Below are positions 35,178 to 44,538 of a DNA stretch of 64,000 nt, piece by piece. The notes beneath the pieces are model-generated. The model was not told the DNA's origin. It searched no databases and saw nothing but the letters and a program-made list of their open reading frames with translations. Source of the DNA: Vibrio tubiashii (GTDB taxonomy: Bacteria > Pseudomonadota > Gammaproteobacteria > Enterobacterales > Vibrionaceae). The stretch lies in the NCBI GenBank assembly GCA_000775715.1, contig JRWQ01000011.1, forward strand, positions 372,001 through 436,000, in the 5' to 3' direction. The number at the start of each line of letters is the position of its first letter. The stretch's first letter is position 1. The position numbers and the translations under genes were made by a program.

Positions 35178-36367
35178 TAGATCACTCCTTTTTCTTCTAG
35201 GATGGCATGTACGGTGAAGATGTCTTTGTCACCACGACCAGATAGGTTTACTACCAATAGTTGTTCTTTTTCTGGGTTCTCACGCGCCATACGTAGCGCA
35301 TGAGCAAGGGCGTGAGAGGATTCTAGAGCTGGAATAATACCTTCGCTGCGCGCAAGTTCTTGGAAAGCATCTAGAGCTTCGTCATCAGTTACATTGTCGT
35401 ATTCAGCACGGCCAATCGCATTTAGGTGGGCGTGTTGTGGACCAACAGAAGGGAAGTCCAGACCCGCTGATACTGAGTATGACTCTTCAACTTGACCATT
35501 TGGATCTTGCATCAATGGTGCTTTCATACCGAAGAAGATACCAGTTTTTCCGTGTTTAAGCGGCGCGCCATGTTGGTCGGTATCAATACCTTTACCTGCT
35601 GGCTCGACACCGATTAGGCGTACAGACTCTTCTTCGATGAAGTCTGCAAACATACCAATAGCGTTTGAGCCACCGCCGACACAGGCGATAACCGCATCAG
35701 GAAGGCGACCTTCTCGAGCAAGGATCTGATTCTTAGTCTCTTCACCAATCATGCGCTGGAAATCACGAACAATGGTTGGGAACGGGTGAGGGCCTGCTGC
35801 AGTACCAAGTAAGTAGTGCGCTTCTTCGTAGCTTGCCGACCAGTCACGTAGCGCTTCGTTACAAGCGTCTTTCAATGTTGCTGAACCTGAATGGACAGGG
35901 ATCACTTCAGCGCCCATTAGCTTCATGCGGAACACGTTTGGGCTTTGACGTTCAACGTCTTTTGCACCCATATATACGCGACATTTAAGGCCCAATAGAG
36001 CACAAGCAAGCGCGGTTGCAACGCCATGCTGACCTGCGCCTGTTTCAGCGATGATCTCGTTTTTGCCCATACGCTTCGCAAGCAGCGCCTGACCAAGTAC
36101 TTGGTTGGTTTTGTGTGCGCCACCGTGCAGTAGGTCTTCACGCTTAAGGTAAAGCTTGGTCTTAGTGCCTTTGGTTAGGTTACGAGTTAGCGTAAGAGCA
36201 GTAGGGCGACCCGCGTACTCTTGTAGCAGCGACATAAACTCACTGCGAAACTCTGGGTCTTGTTGTGCATCAATGAAAGCTTGTTCAAGCTGTTCAAGGG
36301 CAGGGACTAAAATCTGTGGTACGTATTGACCACCATATTCGCCGAAGTAGGCATCTAGCTTTGCCAT
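35177..36367 (-). CDS. trpB: Tryptophan synthase beta chain
   Basis: The 396-residue PLP enzyme (ATG at 36367 with AGGAA eight bases upstream; the longer open frame adds nine residues without a ribosome site) has the PLP lysine in GGAHKTNQ and the phosphate loop GGGSNAIG. It condenses indole with serine to give tryptophan in an alpha2-beta2 complex with TrpA. Length is exactly that of E. coli-type TrpB1. Confidence 0.97.
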   Translation of the reverse strand: MAKLDAYFGEYGGQYVPQILVPALEQLEQAFIDAQQDPEFRSEFMSLLQEYAGRPTALTLTRNLTKGTKTKLYLKREDLLHGGAHKTNQVLGQALLAKRMGKNEIIAETGAGQHGVATALACALLGLKCRVYMGAKDVERQSPNVFRMKLMGAEVIPVHSGSATLKDACNEALRDWSASYEEAHYLLGTAAGPHPFPTIVRDFQRMIGEETKNQILAREGRLPDAVIACVGGGSNAIGMFADFIEEESVRLIGVEPAGKGIDTDQHGAPLKHGKTGIFFGMKAPLMQDPNGQVEESYSVSAGLDFPSVGPQHAHLNAIGRAEYDNVTDDEALDAFQELARSEGIIPALESSHALAHALRMARENPEKEQLLVVNLSGRGDKDIFTVHAILEEKGVI

Positions 36368-36418
36368 GTTTAAATTCCTTTCACTTTTTAGCACGTAAGA
36401 TACGCGCCGTTTAAATTC

Positions 36419-37846
36419 TTAATAGTCTCTGATTGCTGCGAATGCTTGCAGGAGCTTTTCGCCATCTTTCTTACCCGGTGAGAGTTCAACTCCCGAGTTG
36501 AGGTCTAATCCTAGACATCCTTGTGCCGCTGCTTTTTGTGCGTTAAATGGTGTGATCCCGCCTGCAAGCATGACTTTTGAAGGGTCACCGATGAGAGACC
36601 AATCAAACACTAACCCTGTACCACCCACTTGAGAGCCAACCTTGGTATCGAGTAGATGACGATCAATGTTACGTTCAATTAGCGCAGGGACGCTCTCGCT
36701 CACTCCATACGCTTTCCAGATCTCGACTTCAGCAGGCAATGCGGTTCTTAAAGTATTCACAAACTCTTGATCTTCACTGCCGTGGAGCTGAACCGCAGCG
36801 AGGCCAAGTTCTTTCACGGTTTCGATGATTTGTGCGCTGTCGTGGTTTTGGAATACGCCGACATATTTAAGTGGTGCGCCACTCATGGTGAGGCGCGCCG
36901 ATTCCAGAGATACAAAGCGTTGAGATTGCTCGACAAAAATCAATCCGCCGAAAATAGCGCCGGCTTGATAAGCTTTGGCGGCATCGTCCGGGTGGGTTAA
37001 ACCACACACTTTGTTTTCACCTAGAGTGACTTTGCGAACCGCAAGTTCAAGGTTCTCTTCAGCCATTAGTGAGCTGCCAATTAGGAAGCCGTCAGCGAAA
37101 TCTGCCAGGTCTCGTACTTGTTGGTGAGTGTAGATTCCAGACTCAGAAATCACCGTCGCCTCTGGCGCAAGATCGCGAATGGTTGGTGCTAACTCTTTAG
37201 TTCGGTTAAGGTCAGTGGATAGGTCACGCAAGTTACGGTTGTTGATACCAATGACTTTGGCGCCAAGGTTAACCGCTCGGTGCAGCTCTTGCTCGTTACT
37301 CACTTCGGTCAGTACGCCCATATCGAGCGAATGCGCGACATCAGCCAACTCGCGATACTCTTCGTCGTTAAGCACAGAAAGCATCAGCAAGATCGCATCA
37401 GCGCTGTAGTGACGCGCTAAGTAAACCTGATAAGTGTCGACCATAAAGTCCTTACACAAAATAGGTTGCTTGGATTGCGCTCTTACCTGAGGTAAGAAAT
37501 CAAAACTGCCTTGGAAGTACTTCTCGTCGGTCAGCACTGAAATGGCATTGGCGTGCTTGTTGTATACCGAGGCAATGTAATCAAGGTCGAAGTCATCACG
37601 GATTAAGCCTTTAGATGGAGACGCTTTCTTACACTCAGTAATAAATACCGTCTTGTCTTGCTTTAGCGCGCTGTAGAAACTGCGATCAGATGGTGCTAGC
37701 TCAGCCTTAAATGTCTCTAATGGCTGTGACTCTTTACGCTCTGCTACCCACCGGTATTTGTCTCGAACAATCTTAGCCAGTACTTCTGCCATCTCTGCCT
37801 CTTTGACAGAAATGTGTTCGGATAATTTCTCTTTTACCTGAGTCAT
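36419..37846 (-). CDS. trpCF: Fused indole-3-glycerol phosphate synthase / phosphoribosylanthranilate isomerase (TrpCF)
   Basis: This 475-residue two-barrel enzyme has a TrpC half with ITECKKASPSKG and LTEVSNEQEL (residues about 20-245). The TrpF half begins KVCGLTHPDDA and contains VQLHGSED and the GGTGLVFDW phosphate loop. TrpF makes CdRP from PRA, and TrpC closes the indole ring. The fusion is typical of enterobacteria and vibrios. I prefer the ATG at 37846, with AAGG upstream; an ATG at 37879 overlaps the trpD stop but lacks a ribosome site. Confidence 0.95.
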   Translation of the reverse strand: MTQVKEKLSEHISVKEAEMAEVLAKIVRDKYRWVAERKESQPLETFKAELAPSDRSFYSALKQDKTVFITECKKASPSKGLIRDDFDLDYIASVYNKHANAISVLTDEKYFQGSFDFLPQVRAQSKQPILCKDFMVDTYQVYLARHYSADAILLMLSVLNDEEYRELADVAHSLDMGVLTEVSNEQELHRAVNLGAKVIGINNRNLRDLSTDLNRTKELAPTIRDLAPEATVISESGIYTHQQVRDLADFADGFLIGSSLMAEENLELAVRKVTLGENKVCGLTHPDDAAKAYQAGAIFGGLIFVEQSQRFVSLESARLTMSGAPLKYVGVFQNHDSAQIIETVKELGLAAVQLHGSEDQEFVNTLRTALPAEVEIWKAYGVSESVPALIERNIDRHLLDTKVGSQVGGTGLVFDWSLIGDPSKVMLAGGITPFNAQKAAAQGCLGLDLNSGVELSPGKKDGEKLLQAFAAIRDY

Positions 37847-37871
37847 TTTCGTTACCTTGTTGTTCGATACG

Positions 37872-38870
37872 TTATGCATGAGCCGCTAGCTTCTGCACTA
37901 ACTCGTAAGCCTTGCCAGAGTTCATAGCATCAAGCGCTTTTTGAGCATTCGCTTTTAGATCTTCATGACCAAATAGACGCATCAGCAGAGCTACGTTGGC
38001 TGCCACTGCACCCGTTTGAGCTTCTGTCCCTTTACCAGTTAGGATGTTGGTTGTGATCGCCTTGTTCTCTTCTGGCGTGCCACCTTTAATTGCTTCTAGC
38101 GGATGTTGGCTTAAACCAAAATCTGCTGGTGAAACAGTGTATTCATGAATAGCACCATCTTTGATTTCTGCTACTGTAGTTTCACCGTGAATCGCCACTT
38201 CATCTAAGCCACTACCGTGCACAACCGCTGCTCGTTTCATACCCATCTTAAGCATGGTTTCAGCGATTGGGCGAACTAACTCTTTGCTGTAAACGCCCAT
38301 CAATTCTATGTTTGGACGCGCAGGGTTAATCAGTGGCCCAAGAATATTGAAAATAGTACGAGTTTTCATGGTCTGGCGCACTGGCATCGCATGGCGTACA
38401 CCACTGTGATATTGCGGTGCGAACAGGAAGGCAACGCCAATTTCATCGACCGCTTTACGAGTATCTTCAGCGCTCATTGCTAAGTTAATACCAAACTTAT
38501 CAAGAAGGTCAGAAGACCCCGATTTGCTTGATACGCTGCGGTTGCCGTGTTTCGCGACTTTGAGCCCACACGCTGCGGCAACAAATGCAGACGTGGTTGA
38601 GATGTTGATCGTGTCGTGACCGTCACCACCAGTTCCCACGATATCAGCAAAATCGTAATCTGGTTGCGGGAACGGGTTTGCATTGGCAAGCAGTGCTTTC
38701 GCTGCACCGGCAATCTCATCTGGTGTTTCACCTTTAATCTTGAGTGCGGTTAGCGCTGAAGCCATTAGAATTTGGTCTAACTCACCACGAATAATAACGT
38801 CGAAAAGTTGTTGGCTCTCTTGCTCGCTTAGTGACTCTTGGTCATAAAGTTTATTGATAATCTGTTCCAT
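37872..38870 (-). CDS. trpD: Anthranilate phosphoribosyltransferase
   Basis: The 332-residue enzyme (ATG at 38870, AAGGA eight bases upstream) has the PRPP site [14 protein letters not shown], the [12 protein letters not shown] loop and the metal-site DEVAIHGET stretch. It transfers phosphoribose to anthranilate. It is separate from trpG, unlike the E. coli trpGD fusion, which is a Vibrio-type arrangement. The open frame reaches back into trpG, but the downstream start fits the family's length. Confidence 0.96.
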   Translation of the reverse strand: MEQIINKLYDQESLSEQESQQLFDVIIRGELDQILMASALTALKIKGETPDEIAGAAKALLANANPFPQPDYDFADIVGTGGDGHDTINISTTSAFVAAACGLKVAKHGNRSVSSKSGSSDLLDKFGINLAMSAEDTRKAVDEIGVAFLFAPQYHSGVRHAMPVRQTMKTRTIFNILGPLINPARPNIELMGVYSKELVRPIAETMLKMGMKRAAVVHGSGLDEVAIHGETTVAEIKDGAIHEYTVSPADFGLSQHPLEAIKGGTPEENKAITTNILTGKGTEAQTGAVAANVALLMRLFGHEDLKANAQKALDAMNSGKAYELVQKLAAHA

Positions 38871-38881
38871 GACGTTATTCC

Positions 38882-39472
38882 TTATTTGTCGTTCTTGTCC
38901 AGAGCCCACTCAATGGCGTTGGCGAGTAGTGTTGCACCGTAAGTCGTCATTATTGATTCTGGGTGGTACTGGAAACCGCATACCTTGTCTTGTTCTTGTA
39001 CTACAGACATCACCAATCCATCAACCTCTGCGGTAATAGTTAACGCGTCAGGTACATGGGTTGCGACTAGCGAGTGGTAGCGTGCGATGGCTAGCGGCGA
39101 AGGTAGTTCGGCGTATGTCGCGTGGTCTTGATGTTCCATCATCGACACTTTACCGTGGATGATTTCACCCGCTCCTGCAACCGTGCCGCCGTAGGCTTCA
39201 ACAATGGCTTGATGGCCCAAACAGATACCAATCAGAGGCACTTTGCCTTTTAAGCGCTGAATAATCTCTGGCATTGAGCCCGCTTCTGACGGAGCGCCAG
39301 GGCCCGGCGATAACAGCACTACTGGGTTGTCTAATTCAGCGACCGTCGCCTCTATTGCCTCTGCTGCAATGTTGTTACGGTAGATAGTGACCTCATGTCC
39401 TAGTGAGCGGAACTGGTCGACGAGGTTGTAGGTAAATGAATCGAAGTTGTCGATAAAAACAATATTTGCCAT
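38882..39472 (-). CDS. trpG: Anthranilate synthase component II (glutamine amidotransferase)
   Basis: This 196-residue class I amidotransferase has the catalytic Cys in GICLGHQ (about residue 84) and the His/Glu of the triad in YHPES (about 171-175). It supplies ammonia from glutamine to TrpE. It begins 7 bp after trpE and ends 11 bp before trpD, within one operon. Confidence 0.96.
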   Translation of the reverse strand: MANIVFIDNFDSFTYNLVDQFRSLGHEVTIYRNNIAAEAIEATVAELDNPVVLLSPGPGAPSEAGSMPEIIQRLKGKVPLIGICLGHQAIVEAYGGTVAGAGEIIHGKVSMMEHQDHATYAELPSPLAIARYHSLVATHVPDALTITAEVDGLVMSVVQEQDKVCGFQYHPESIMTTYGATLLANAIEWALDKNDK

Positions 39473-39479
39473 CTCAGTG

Positions 39480-41042
39480 CTACTCCTTATGTGCTGCTTG
39501 AATAGCAGAGATTACTGCTTGAGCTTTACCACGGGTTTCGTCGGCTTCAGCTTGAGGATCTGAATCGAAAACAACTCCGGCACCTGCTTGAACTTGGGCA
39601 ATACCATTTTCGACATAGGCAGAGCGGATCACGATACAGGTATCGAGCGTGCCTTCGCCAGTAAGATAGCCCACCGCGCCGCCATAGCTTCCACGGCGCG
39701 CACCTTCAACATCTCGAATCAGCTGCATTGCGCGAATTTTTGGTGCGCCAGTCAGTGTGCCCATGTTCATACAAGCTTGGTATGCGTGCAGGGCATCTAA
39801 GTCTTCGCGTAACTGACCCACAACACGAGAGACTAAGTGCATGACGTGGCTGTAACGGTCTACTTTTAGTAAATCGGCAACGTGGCGAGTCCCTGCTTGA
39901 GAAATTCGCGCTACGTCATTACGCGCCAAATCAACCAACATCATGTGTTCTGCGTTCTCTTTTTTATCAGTGCGCAGCTCAAGCTCAATGCGGCTGTCTA
40001 GATCGAAGTCAATCTCACCGTTTGGACGTTTACCACGACGACGAGTGCCTGCAATCGGGTAGATTTCGACTTGATTAGAGTGTGTTTCGTACTTCAGCGC
40101 GCTTTCCGGAGAAGCGCCAAACAGAGTAAATAGCTCATCTTGCATGTAGAACATGTAAGGGCTTGGGTTGCTCTGCTTTAACTCTTTATATGCCGCGAGT
40201 GGAGAAGGGCAAGGCAGTGTAAAACGTCGTGAAGGAACGACTTGGAAAATATCCCCTTTCACCACGAACTGTTTCAGGTCGCGAACGATCTGACAAAAAT
40301 CTTCATCAGAGATACTTGGCTGAGCAAATGTATTAGCCACTGCTGTAGCCTTTGGCAGTGGCTTCAGGTTGGCGCATGCATCGCTTATTTGGTCAATGCG
40401 TTGTGCTAGTGCGGTTTTACAGTTGTTACCAGCAAACAGGGTTGCTTGTAATTCGCAAGATTGCTTTTGGTGGTCAACAACCAGTAAGGTTTCAGCAACG
40501 TAAAAGACGTAGTCAGGACACTGGTTTGAAGGCTTAGCGTCGCCGAGCGGTTCAAAGTTTGCCACTAAGTCGTAAGCGAACAAACCACCAATAAAGATCG
40601 CATGCTTGTGCAGGTCAGCGATATCAAAGCTGTGCTGAATTAGACGCAGAGCATCAAAGGAGGATGCCTCACGAAGACGTGAGTCCTCATCTAAGGTGTT
40701 GCACGGTTCGCTGTAGTTTAAAACCAGTTCACTACCGTTAAACGTATGCTCGATGTTAGGCGTAATGTTATGCGTAAGGTGAGCCAGCAGGTTTTTACCG
40801 TTATCGGTCAGTGCTGTCATTGTCACTGTATGACCGTAACAAACGATGCGTATTGCTGAATCAACGATAAGAAGGCTTTGTAGATCCTGTTTAGAATCAA
40901 TCTCGGCAGATTCTAATAGCAGGCTGTCAGTTTTATTCTCACACAGAGTATGAAATAGCTGAGTAGGATCTTGAGCGTAAGGTGCTGATGTACGAATTAG
41001 CTCAATGTCACCTAGCTTTTTGATTTCTATGGCCTTGTTCAC
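39480..41042 (-). CDS. trpE: Anthranilate synthase component I
   Basis: From the GTG at 41042, preceded by a near-perfect AAGGAGGT, the protein is 520 residues, the usual TrpE length; an upstream frame of 16 codons is discarded. The C-terminal chorismate-binding domain shows PSPYMFYM, EIYPIAGTRRRG, LVDLARND and AGAGVVFDSDP. N-terminal residues form the tryptophan feedback site (an LLLESAE element is visible near the N-terminus). It converts chorismate to anthranilate with TrpG. Control is by TrpR repression and attenuation from the leader at 41165-41408. Confidence 0.96.
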   Translation of the reverse strand: MNKAIEIKKLGDIELIRTSAPYAQDPTQLFHTLCENKTDSLLLESAEIDSKQDLQSLLIVDSAIRIVCYGHTVTMTALTDNGKNLLAHLTHNITPNIEHTFNGSELVLNYSEPCNTLDEDSRLREASSFDALRLIQHSFDIADLHKHAIFIGGLFAYDLVANFEPLGDAKPSNQCPDYVFYVAETLLVVDHQKQSCELQATLFAGNNCKTALAQRIDQISDACANLKPLPKATAVANTFAQPSISDEDFCQIVRDLKQFVVKGDIFQVVPSRRFTLPCPSPLAAYKELKQSNPSPYMFYMQDELFTLFGASPESALKYETHSNQVEIYPIAGTRRRGKRPNGEIDFDLDSRIELELRTDKKENAEHMMLVDLARNDVARISQAGTRHVADLLKVDRYSHVMHLVSRVVGQLREDLDALHAYQACMNMGTLTGAPKIRAMQLIRDVEGARRGSYGGAVGYLTGEGTLDTCIVIRSAYVENGIAQVQAGAGVVFDSDPQAEADETRGKAQAVISAIQAAHKE

Positions 41043-41164
41043 AAGACCTCCTTTTGTATTAATTTTTCTTCCTGCCGTACATAGTCGCATAAAGCATACG
41101 GTCGCCCAATCAAGATTTGGTTATATTTGACCATTGTTTAAGCACTTGGGTGTGAGGCAGATTA

Positions 41165-41197
41165 CAAAACAAAAAGCCCGCTATCGTAGCGGGCTTT
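41165..41197 (-). terminator. trp attenuator (transcription terminator in the leader)
   Basis: The stem AAAGCCCGCTA / TAGCGGGCTTT closes on a 3-nt loop and is followed on the minus strand by TTTTGTTTTG. It starts about 20 bp after the trpL stop. The GGTGGGCT around the last Trp codons of trpL can pair with AGCCCGC of the stem to form the antiterminator. Confidence 0.9.
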
Positions 41198-41216
41198 GAA
41201 ACATGAATTCTATGAA

Positions 41217-41342
41217 TTAAAAGTACACGTTAGCCCACCAAGAACTTGTCCAAGTGCGCCACCAAGCAAGCTCGGCTGAACTATTATTCATAACGTCAGC
41301 AGTAACTTTTACTTTATGGTTTTGCTTGATGTCTTGTAACAT
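41217..41342 (-). CDS. trpL: trp operon leader peptide TrpL (too short for the usual ORF cut-off)
   Basis: A 41-codon frame (ATG at 41342, AAGG seven bases upstream) encodes a peptide whose C-terminal part contains five Trp codons in the pattern LAWWRTWTSSWWANVYF. The Trp-rich part overlaps the segments that would form the pause hairpin and antiterminator. When charged tRNA-Trp is short, ribosomes stall here and the downstream attenuator at 41165-41197 does not form. The long 26-residue lead-in before the first Trp is much longer than the 14-residue E. coli TrpL. Confidence 0.9.
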   Translation of the reverse strand: MLQDIKQNHKVKVTADVMNNSSAELAWWRTWTSSWWANVYF

Positions 41343-41374
41343 AGTGAGCCTTAAGTCAGGTACTTCGTATTTGT

Positions 41375-41392
41375 GTACTAGTTAACTGGTGC
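41375..41392. promoter_or_regulatory. TrpR operator
   Basis: The plus strand reads GTACTAGTTAACTGGTGC; on the minus strand the core AGTTAACTAGTAC matches the E. coli trp operator as I know it. It overlaps the -10 region of the trp promoter, the position expected for repression by TrpR with tryptophan. Confidence 0.85.
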
Positions 41393-41408
41393 AGAGGTAA
41401 AAAGTCAA
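41380..41408 (-). promoter_or_regulatory. trp operon sigma-70 promoter
   Basis: On the minus strand TTGACT (41408-41403) is separated by 17 nt from TTAACT (41385-41380). The start would be about 30 nt before trpL. The operator covers the -10 element. Confidence 0.82.
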
Positions 41409-41424
41409 CTAAAAAAATATAATT

Positions 41425-42288
41425 ATGAGAATTGATTTACACAGTCATACGACCGCCTCAGATGGAAGACTGCCTCCAAACGAACTAATTGATAGAGCGC
41501 TAAGCTTTAATCTCGATGTGTTAGCCATTACTGATCACGATACAGTTGATGCCCTTAACGTGGCGCATCAGTACATTCAAGACAATCAATTGCCACTTAA
41601 GCTGATTAATGGCATTGAAATTTCTACTGTGTGGCAGAACAAAGATATTCACATTGTTGGGCTGAACATTGACCCACAATCAGCGGCGCTTAACGATTTA
41701 ATCAACCAGCAACAGCGCCACCGTGAGTCACGAGCTGAGTTGATTGCTCAACGCTTAGAGAAGGCGACTCGTGAAGGTGTGCTTGAAGAGGTTAAAGCGA
41801 TTGCCGGTGAGGCTCCGATTACTCGCGCTCACTTTGCTAAGTGGTTGGTTGATAATGGTTATGTCAAAACCATGCAGCAGGTATTTAAGAAGTACTTAAC
41901 GCGCAATAATCCAGGCTATGTACCGCCAAATTGGTGCTCGATGCAAGATGCCGTCGAAGCGATACATGCTGCGGGCGGACAAGCTGTATTGGCTCACCCG
42001 GCCCGTTATGACCTTACGGCTAAGTGGACTAAACGATTGATCAATGCCTTTGTTGAAGCTGGTGGGGATGCAATGGAAGTTGCGCAACCTCAACAAGCAC
42101 AACAAGAAAGGCGCAACTTGGCTGATTATGCTATACAATACAATCTATTAGCCTCTCAAGGCAGTGATTTTCATTATCCTTCTCCTTGGATGGAGTTGGG
42201 ACGAAACTTATGGCTTCCCTCAGGCGTAGAACCTGTATGGAAGGATTGGGGTATTGAGCCTTCAAAACAATTAACTATAGAGTCGTGA
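41425..42288 (+). CDS. rnm: PHP-domain 5'-3' exonuclease RNase AM (YciV/TrpH)
   Basis: The 287-residue PHP-fold phosphoesterase has metal ligands in [11 protein letters not shown] (residues 4-14) and ITDHDTVD, with a further His in LAHPARYD and the DFH near the C-terminus. In E. coli the orthologue removes 3'-phosphate from pAp-like nucleotides and trims 5' ends of rRNA. It is divergent from the trp operon, the same position as in E. coli, and begins an operon with yciO 22 bp downstream. Confidence 0.93.
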   Translation: MRIDLHSHTTASDGRLPPNELIDRALSFNLDVLAITDHDTVDALNVAHQYIQDNQLPLKLINGIEISTVWQNKDIHIVGLNIDPQSAALNDLINQQQRHRESRAELIAQRLEKATREGVLEEVKAIAGEAPITRAHFAKWLVDNGYVKTMQQVFKKYLTRNNPGYVPPNWCSMQDAVEAIHAAGGQAVLAHPARYDLTAKWTKRLINAFVEAGGDAMEVAQPQQAQQERRNLADYAIQYNLLASQGSDFHYPSPWMELGRNLWLPSGVEPVWKDWGIEPSKQLTIES

Positions 42289-42310
42289 GACTCGATAATG
42301 AGGAATTACA

Positions 42311-42931
42311 ATGAGCCAGTTTTTTTACGTACATCCAGAAAACCCTCAGGCTCGCTTGATCAATCAGGCTGTAGCAATCATTCGTAACGGTGGGGTTGTG
42401 GTTTACCCGACCGATTCAGGCTACGCGTTAGGTTGTCAGCTTGAAAACAAACAGGCACTGGAACGTATTTGCCAGATCCGCCGCTTAGACGATAAACATA
42501 ACTTTACCTTGTTGTGCCGTGATCTCTCTGAGTTGTCTCTTTATGCGCGTGTTGATAACACCGCGTTTCGTTTGCTAAAAAACAATACGCCTGGGCCATA
42601 CACCTTTATTTTCAAAGGGACCAAAGAGGTACCGCGTCGCTTGATGAATGCGAAGCGTAAGACGATCGGTATTCGTGTTCCTGACAACCAAATTGCGCTA
42701 GATCTGCTCGAGGCGTTAGGTGAGCCATTAATGTCGACGTCGCTTATCCTTCCCGGTGGTGATGTAACGGAGTCTGACCCAGAAGATATTCGTGACAAGC
42801 TAGAGCACGCGGTGGATTGTATTCTTAACGGTGGTTATCTTGGTGAACAGCCAACCACTGTGATTGATTTTAGCGAGGGTGAACCGACGATTGCACGTCT
42901 AGGTTCGGGTGATCCAGCGCCATTTGAATAA
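42311..42931 (+). CDS. yciO: YciO-family protein (Sua5/TsaC-like fold)
   Basis: The 206-residue protein has a Sua5/YrdC/YciO domain: VVVYPTDSGYALGCQ, KRKTIGIRVPDN and a C-terminal STVI-like segment (TTVIDFSEGEPTIARLGSG). The family relates to threonylcarbamoyl-AMP synthase TsaC used in t6A tRNA modification, but YciO itself does not appear to be the main enzyme. A GAGGA ribosome site lies 8 bases before the ATG. It keeps the gene order rnm-yciO-rluB of E. coli, without yciQ. Confidence 0.93.
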   Translation: MSQFFYVHPENPQARLINQAVAIIRNGGVVVYPTDSGYALGCQLENKQALERICQIRRLDDKHNFTLLCRDLSELSLYARVDNTAFRLLKNNTPGPYTFIFKGTKEVPRRLMNAKRKTIGIRVPDNQIALDLLEALGEPLMSTSLILPGGDVTESDPEDIRDKLEHAVDCILNGGYLGEQPTTVIDFSEGEPTIARLGSGDPAPFE

Positions 42932-42941
42932 TCAAAAGTAC

Positions 42942-42970
42942 GTGATTTTGGCCACACTTTTTGCTATTAT
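42942..42970 (+). promoter_or_regulatory. Candidate extended -10 promoter for rluB
   Basis: TGCTATTAT (TG extended -10 at 42962-42970) lies 17 nt downstream of a GTGATT -35-like element. The following 5' leader of about 65 nt contains two short hairpins (GCGATTTCGGGTCGC and GTCT-GAG-AGAC). Confidence 0.5.
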
Positions 42971-43037
42971 ATGCGGCCGCGATTTCGGGTCGCAATAGTT
43001 TATTCGACGTCTGAGAAGACGACACATAGGTAGATAA

Positions 43038-43976
43038 ATGAACGAAAAATTACAGAAAGTATTAGCTCGAGCTGGTCATGGCTCTCGACGCGAGCTAGAA
43101 GCTTTAATTAAAGCAGGACGCGTGAGTGTGAACGGTATCGTAGCTAAGCTTGGCGAACGACTAGAAGACGAAAATGCAGTTGTGCGTATTGACGGCCACA
43201 CTGTTTCTGCAAAAGCGCAGGAAGAGGTGATTTGTCGAGTACTTGCGTACTACAAGCCTGAAGGTGAACTGTGTACTCGTCATGACCCTGAAGGTCGTCG
43301 CACTGTATTTGACCGTCTGCCAAAAATCCGCGGTTCACGTTGGATCTCTGTTGGTCGTCTTGATGCGAACACTTCTGGTCTGCTGCTGTTTACGACCGAC
43401 GGTGAATTAGCAAACCGTCTAATGCACCCAAGCCGTCAAGTAGAGCGTGAATACCTAGTTCGTGTATTTGGTGAAGTGACAGAGCAGAAAGTGAAGAACC
43501 TAGTTCGTGGTGTTGAGCTGGAAGATGGTAAAGCTCGCTTCGAAGATGTTGTTTACGCGGGTGGTGATGGTATGAACCACACTTTCTACGTAGCTATTAA
43601 CGAAGGTCGTAACCGCGAAGTTCGCCGTTTGTGGGAATCTCAAGACACGACAGTTAGCCGCTTGAAGCGTGTTCGTTACGGTGATATCTACCTCGACAAG
43701 AAGCTGCCTCGTGGCGGATGGATGGAACTAGACCTTAAAGAGGTTAACTATCTGCGCGAACTCGTTGAACTTCGCCCAGAGAAAGAGACATTGCTCGACG
43801 AAAACAAGGCGAACTCTTCTCGCAAACGTGAACGTTCACGTAGCCAGAAGATCCGTCGTGCAGTGAAACGTCATGAAGAGCGCGTAAACAGCGGTGGTGG
43901 TCGTAGCAATAATCCATCTCGCCGTAAGCCGAAAAAAGCCGCAGGCCAGCAGAACGCGCGTAACAAACAGCGTTAA
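43038..43976 (+). CDS. rluB: 23S rRNA pseudouridine(2605) synthase RluB
   Basis: The 312-residue enzyme has an N-terminal S4 RNA-binding domain ([21 protein letters not shown], about 4-24 onward) and a catalytic RsuA-type domain with the catalytic Asp in [12 protein letters not shown] (about residue 110). A Lys/Arg-rich tail of about 55 residues carries [18 protein letters not shown] stretches. It converts U2605 of 23S rRNA to pseudouridine. The basic tail is typical of RluB and distinguishes it from RsuA/RluE. Confidence 0.95.
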   Translation: MNEKLQKVLARAGHGSRRELEALIKAGRVSVNGIVAKLGERLEDENAVVRIDGHTVSAKAQEEVICRVLAYYKPEGELCTRHDPEGRRTVFDRLPKIRGSRWISVGRLDANTSGLLLFTTDGELANRLMHPSRQVEREYLVRVFGEVTEQKVKNLVRGVELEDGKARFEDVVYAGGDGMNHTFYVAINEGRNREVRRLWESQDTTVSRLKRVRYGDIYLDKKLPRGGWMELDLKEVNYLRELVELRPEKETLLDENKANSSRKRERSRSQKIRRAVKRHEERVNSGGGRSNNPSRRKPKKAAGQQNARNKQR

Positions 43977-43999
43977 TCTGTTCCTAGCTGAATGAATAC

Positions 44000-44034
44000 A
44001 AAAATCCGAGTGTTGTAAGACACTCGGATTTTTT
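44000..44034. terminator. Bidirectional Rho-independent terminator
   Basis: The stem AAAATCCGAGTGT / ACACTCGGATTTT with a TGTAAG loop has a T run on the right and an A run on the left. It separates rluB from the convergent bactofilin gene. Confidence 0.87.
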
Positions 44035-44109
44035 CGTTCTAGTCACTTGTAAACCTAACAGAAGGACATAGAGGCACAGCAGCGAGCTAATCCGTCTGCT
44101 TTGATAATA

Positions 44110-44538
44110 TTATGCGCTTTTAGAGGCTTTTTCTGTTTCGACTGGTTTAGGCTCTTGCTGTTTTTCAAAGCTCGCGACTTCAGTTTGAGGCATTTCAGCG
44201 GCTTCTCCAGAGAACTTACCGCCGGGCTCAATACTTAGGTTGCTACTCCAAACCTTTCCGCTCACGCTGCCTTTCGACAGTACTTGAATGCGCTCGGCAT
44301 AACAGTTTCCGTCTAGTAAACCGTTGACAATCAGTTGCTTAGCGTAAACTTCACCGTTTAATTCGCCTGACTCTGCGACGATCAAGGTGCCTTCTACATG
44401 CAGTTGACCTGTTACCTTTCCATCGATTTGGATGTCATTCTCTACTTTGAATTCTCCGCTAACAGAACATCCTTTGGCGATGATAGTTGAAGTTGCTGTG
44501 CTACTCGTTGTTCTACGGTTTCTACTAAAGATTCCCAT
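44110..44538 (-). CDS. Bactofilin (polymer-forming cytoskeletal protein)
   Basis: The 142-residue protein has a central bactofilin (DUF583) domain, about 18-112, of repeated short beta strands (AKGCSVSGEFKVENDIQIDG, GKVTGQLHVEGTLIVAESG). A charged disordered C-terminal tail follows. Bactofilins form polymers that position cell-wall enzymes. The start MGIFSRNRR has GAGG seven bases upstream and is therefore preferred even though it lies 97 bp inside the preceding peptidase gene in another frame. A similar M23-peptidase/bactofilin pairing (csd1/ccmA) governs cell shape in Helicobacter pylori. Confidence 0.92.
   Translation of the reverse strand: MGIFSRNRRTTSSTATSTIIAKGCSVSGEFKVENDIQIDGKVTGQLHVEGTLIVAESGELNGEVYAKQLIVNGLLDGNCYAERIQVLSKGSVSGKVWSSNLSIEPGGKFSGEAAEMPQTEVASFEKQQEPKPVETEKASKSA

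Noticed and set aside
41043..41090. Longer N-terminus for trpE
   Set aside because: The GTG at 41042 has a near-perfect ribosome site and gives the usual length. The extra 16 residues precede that site.
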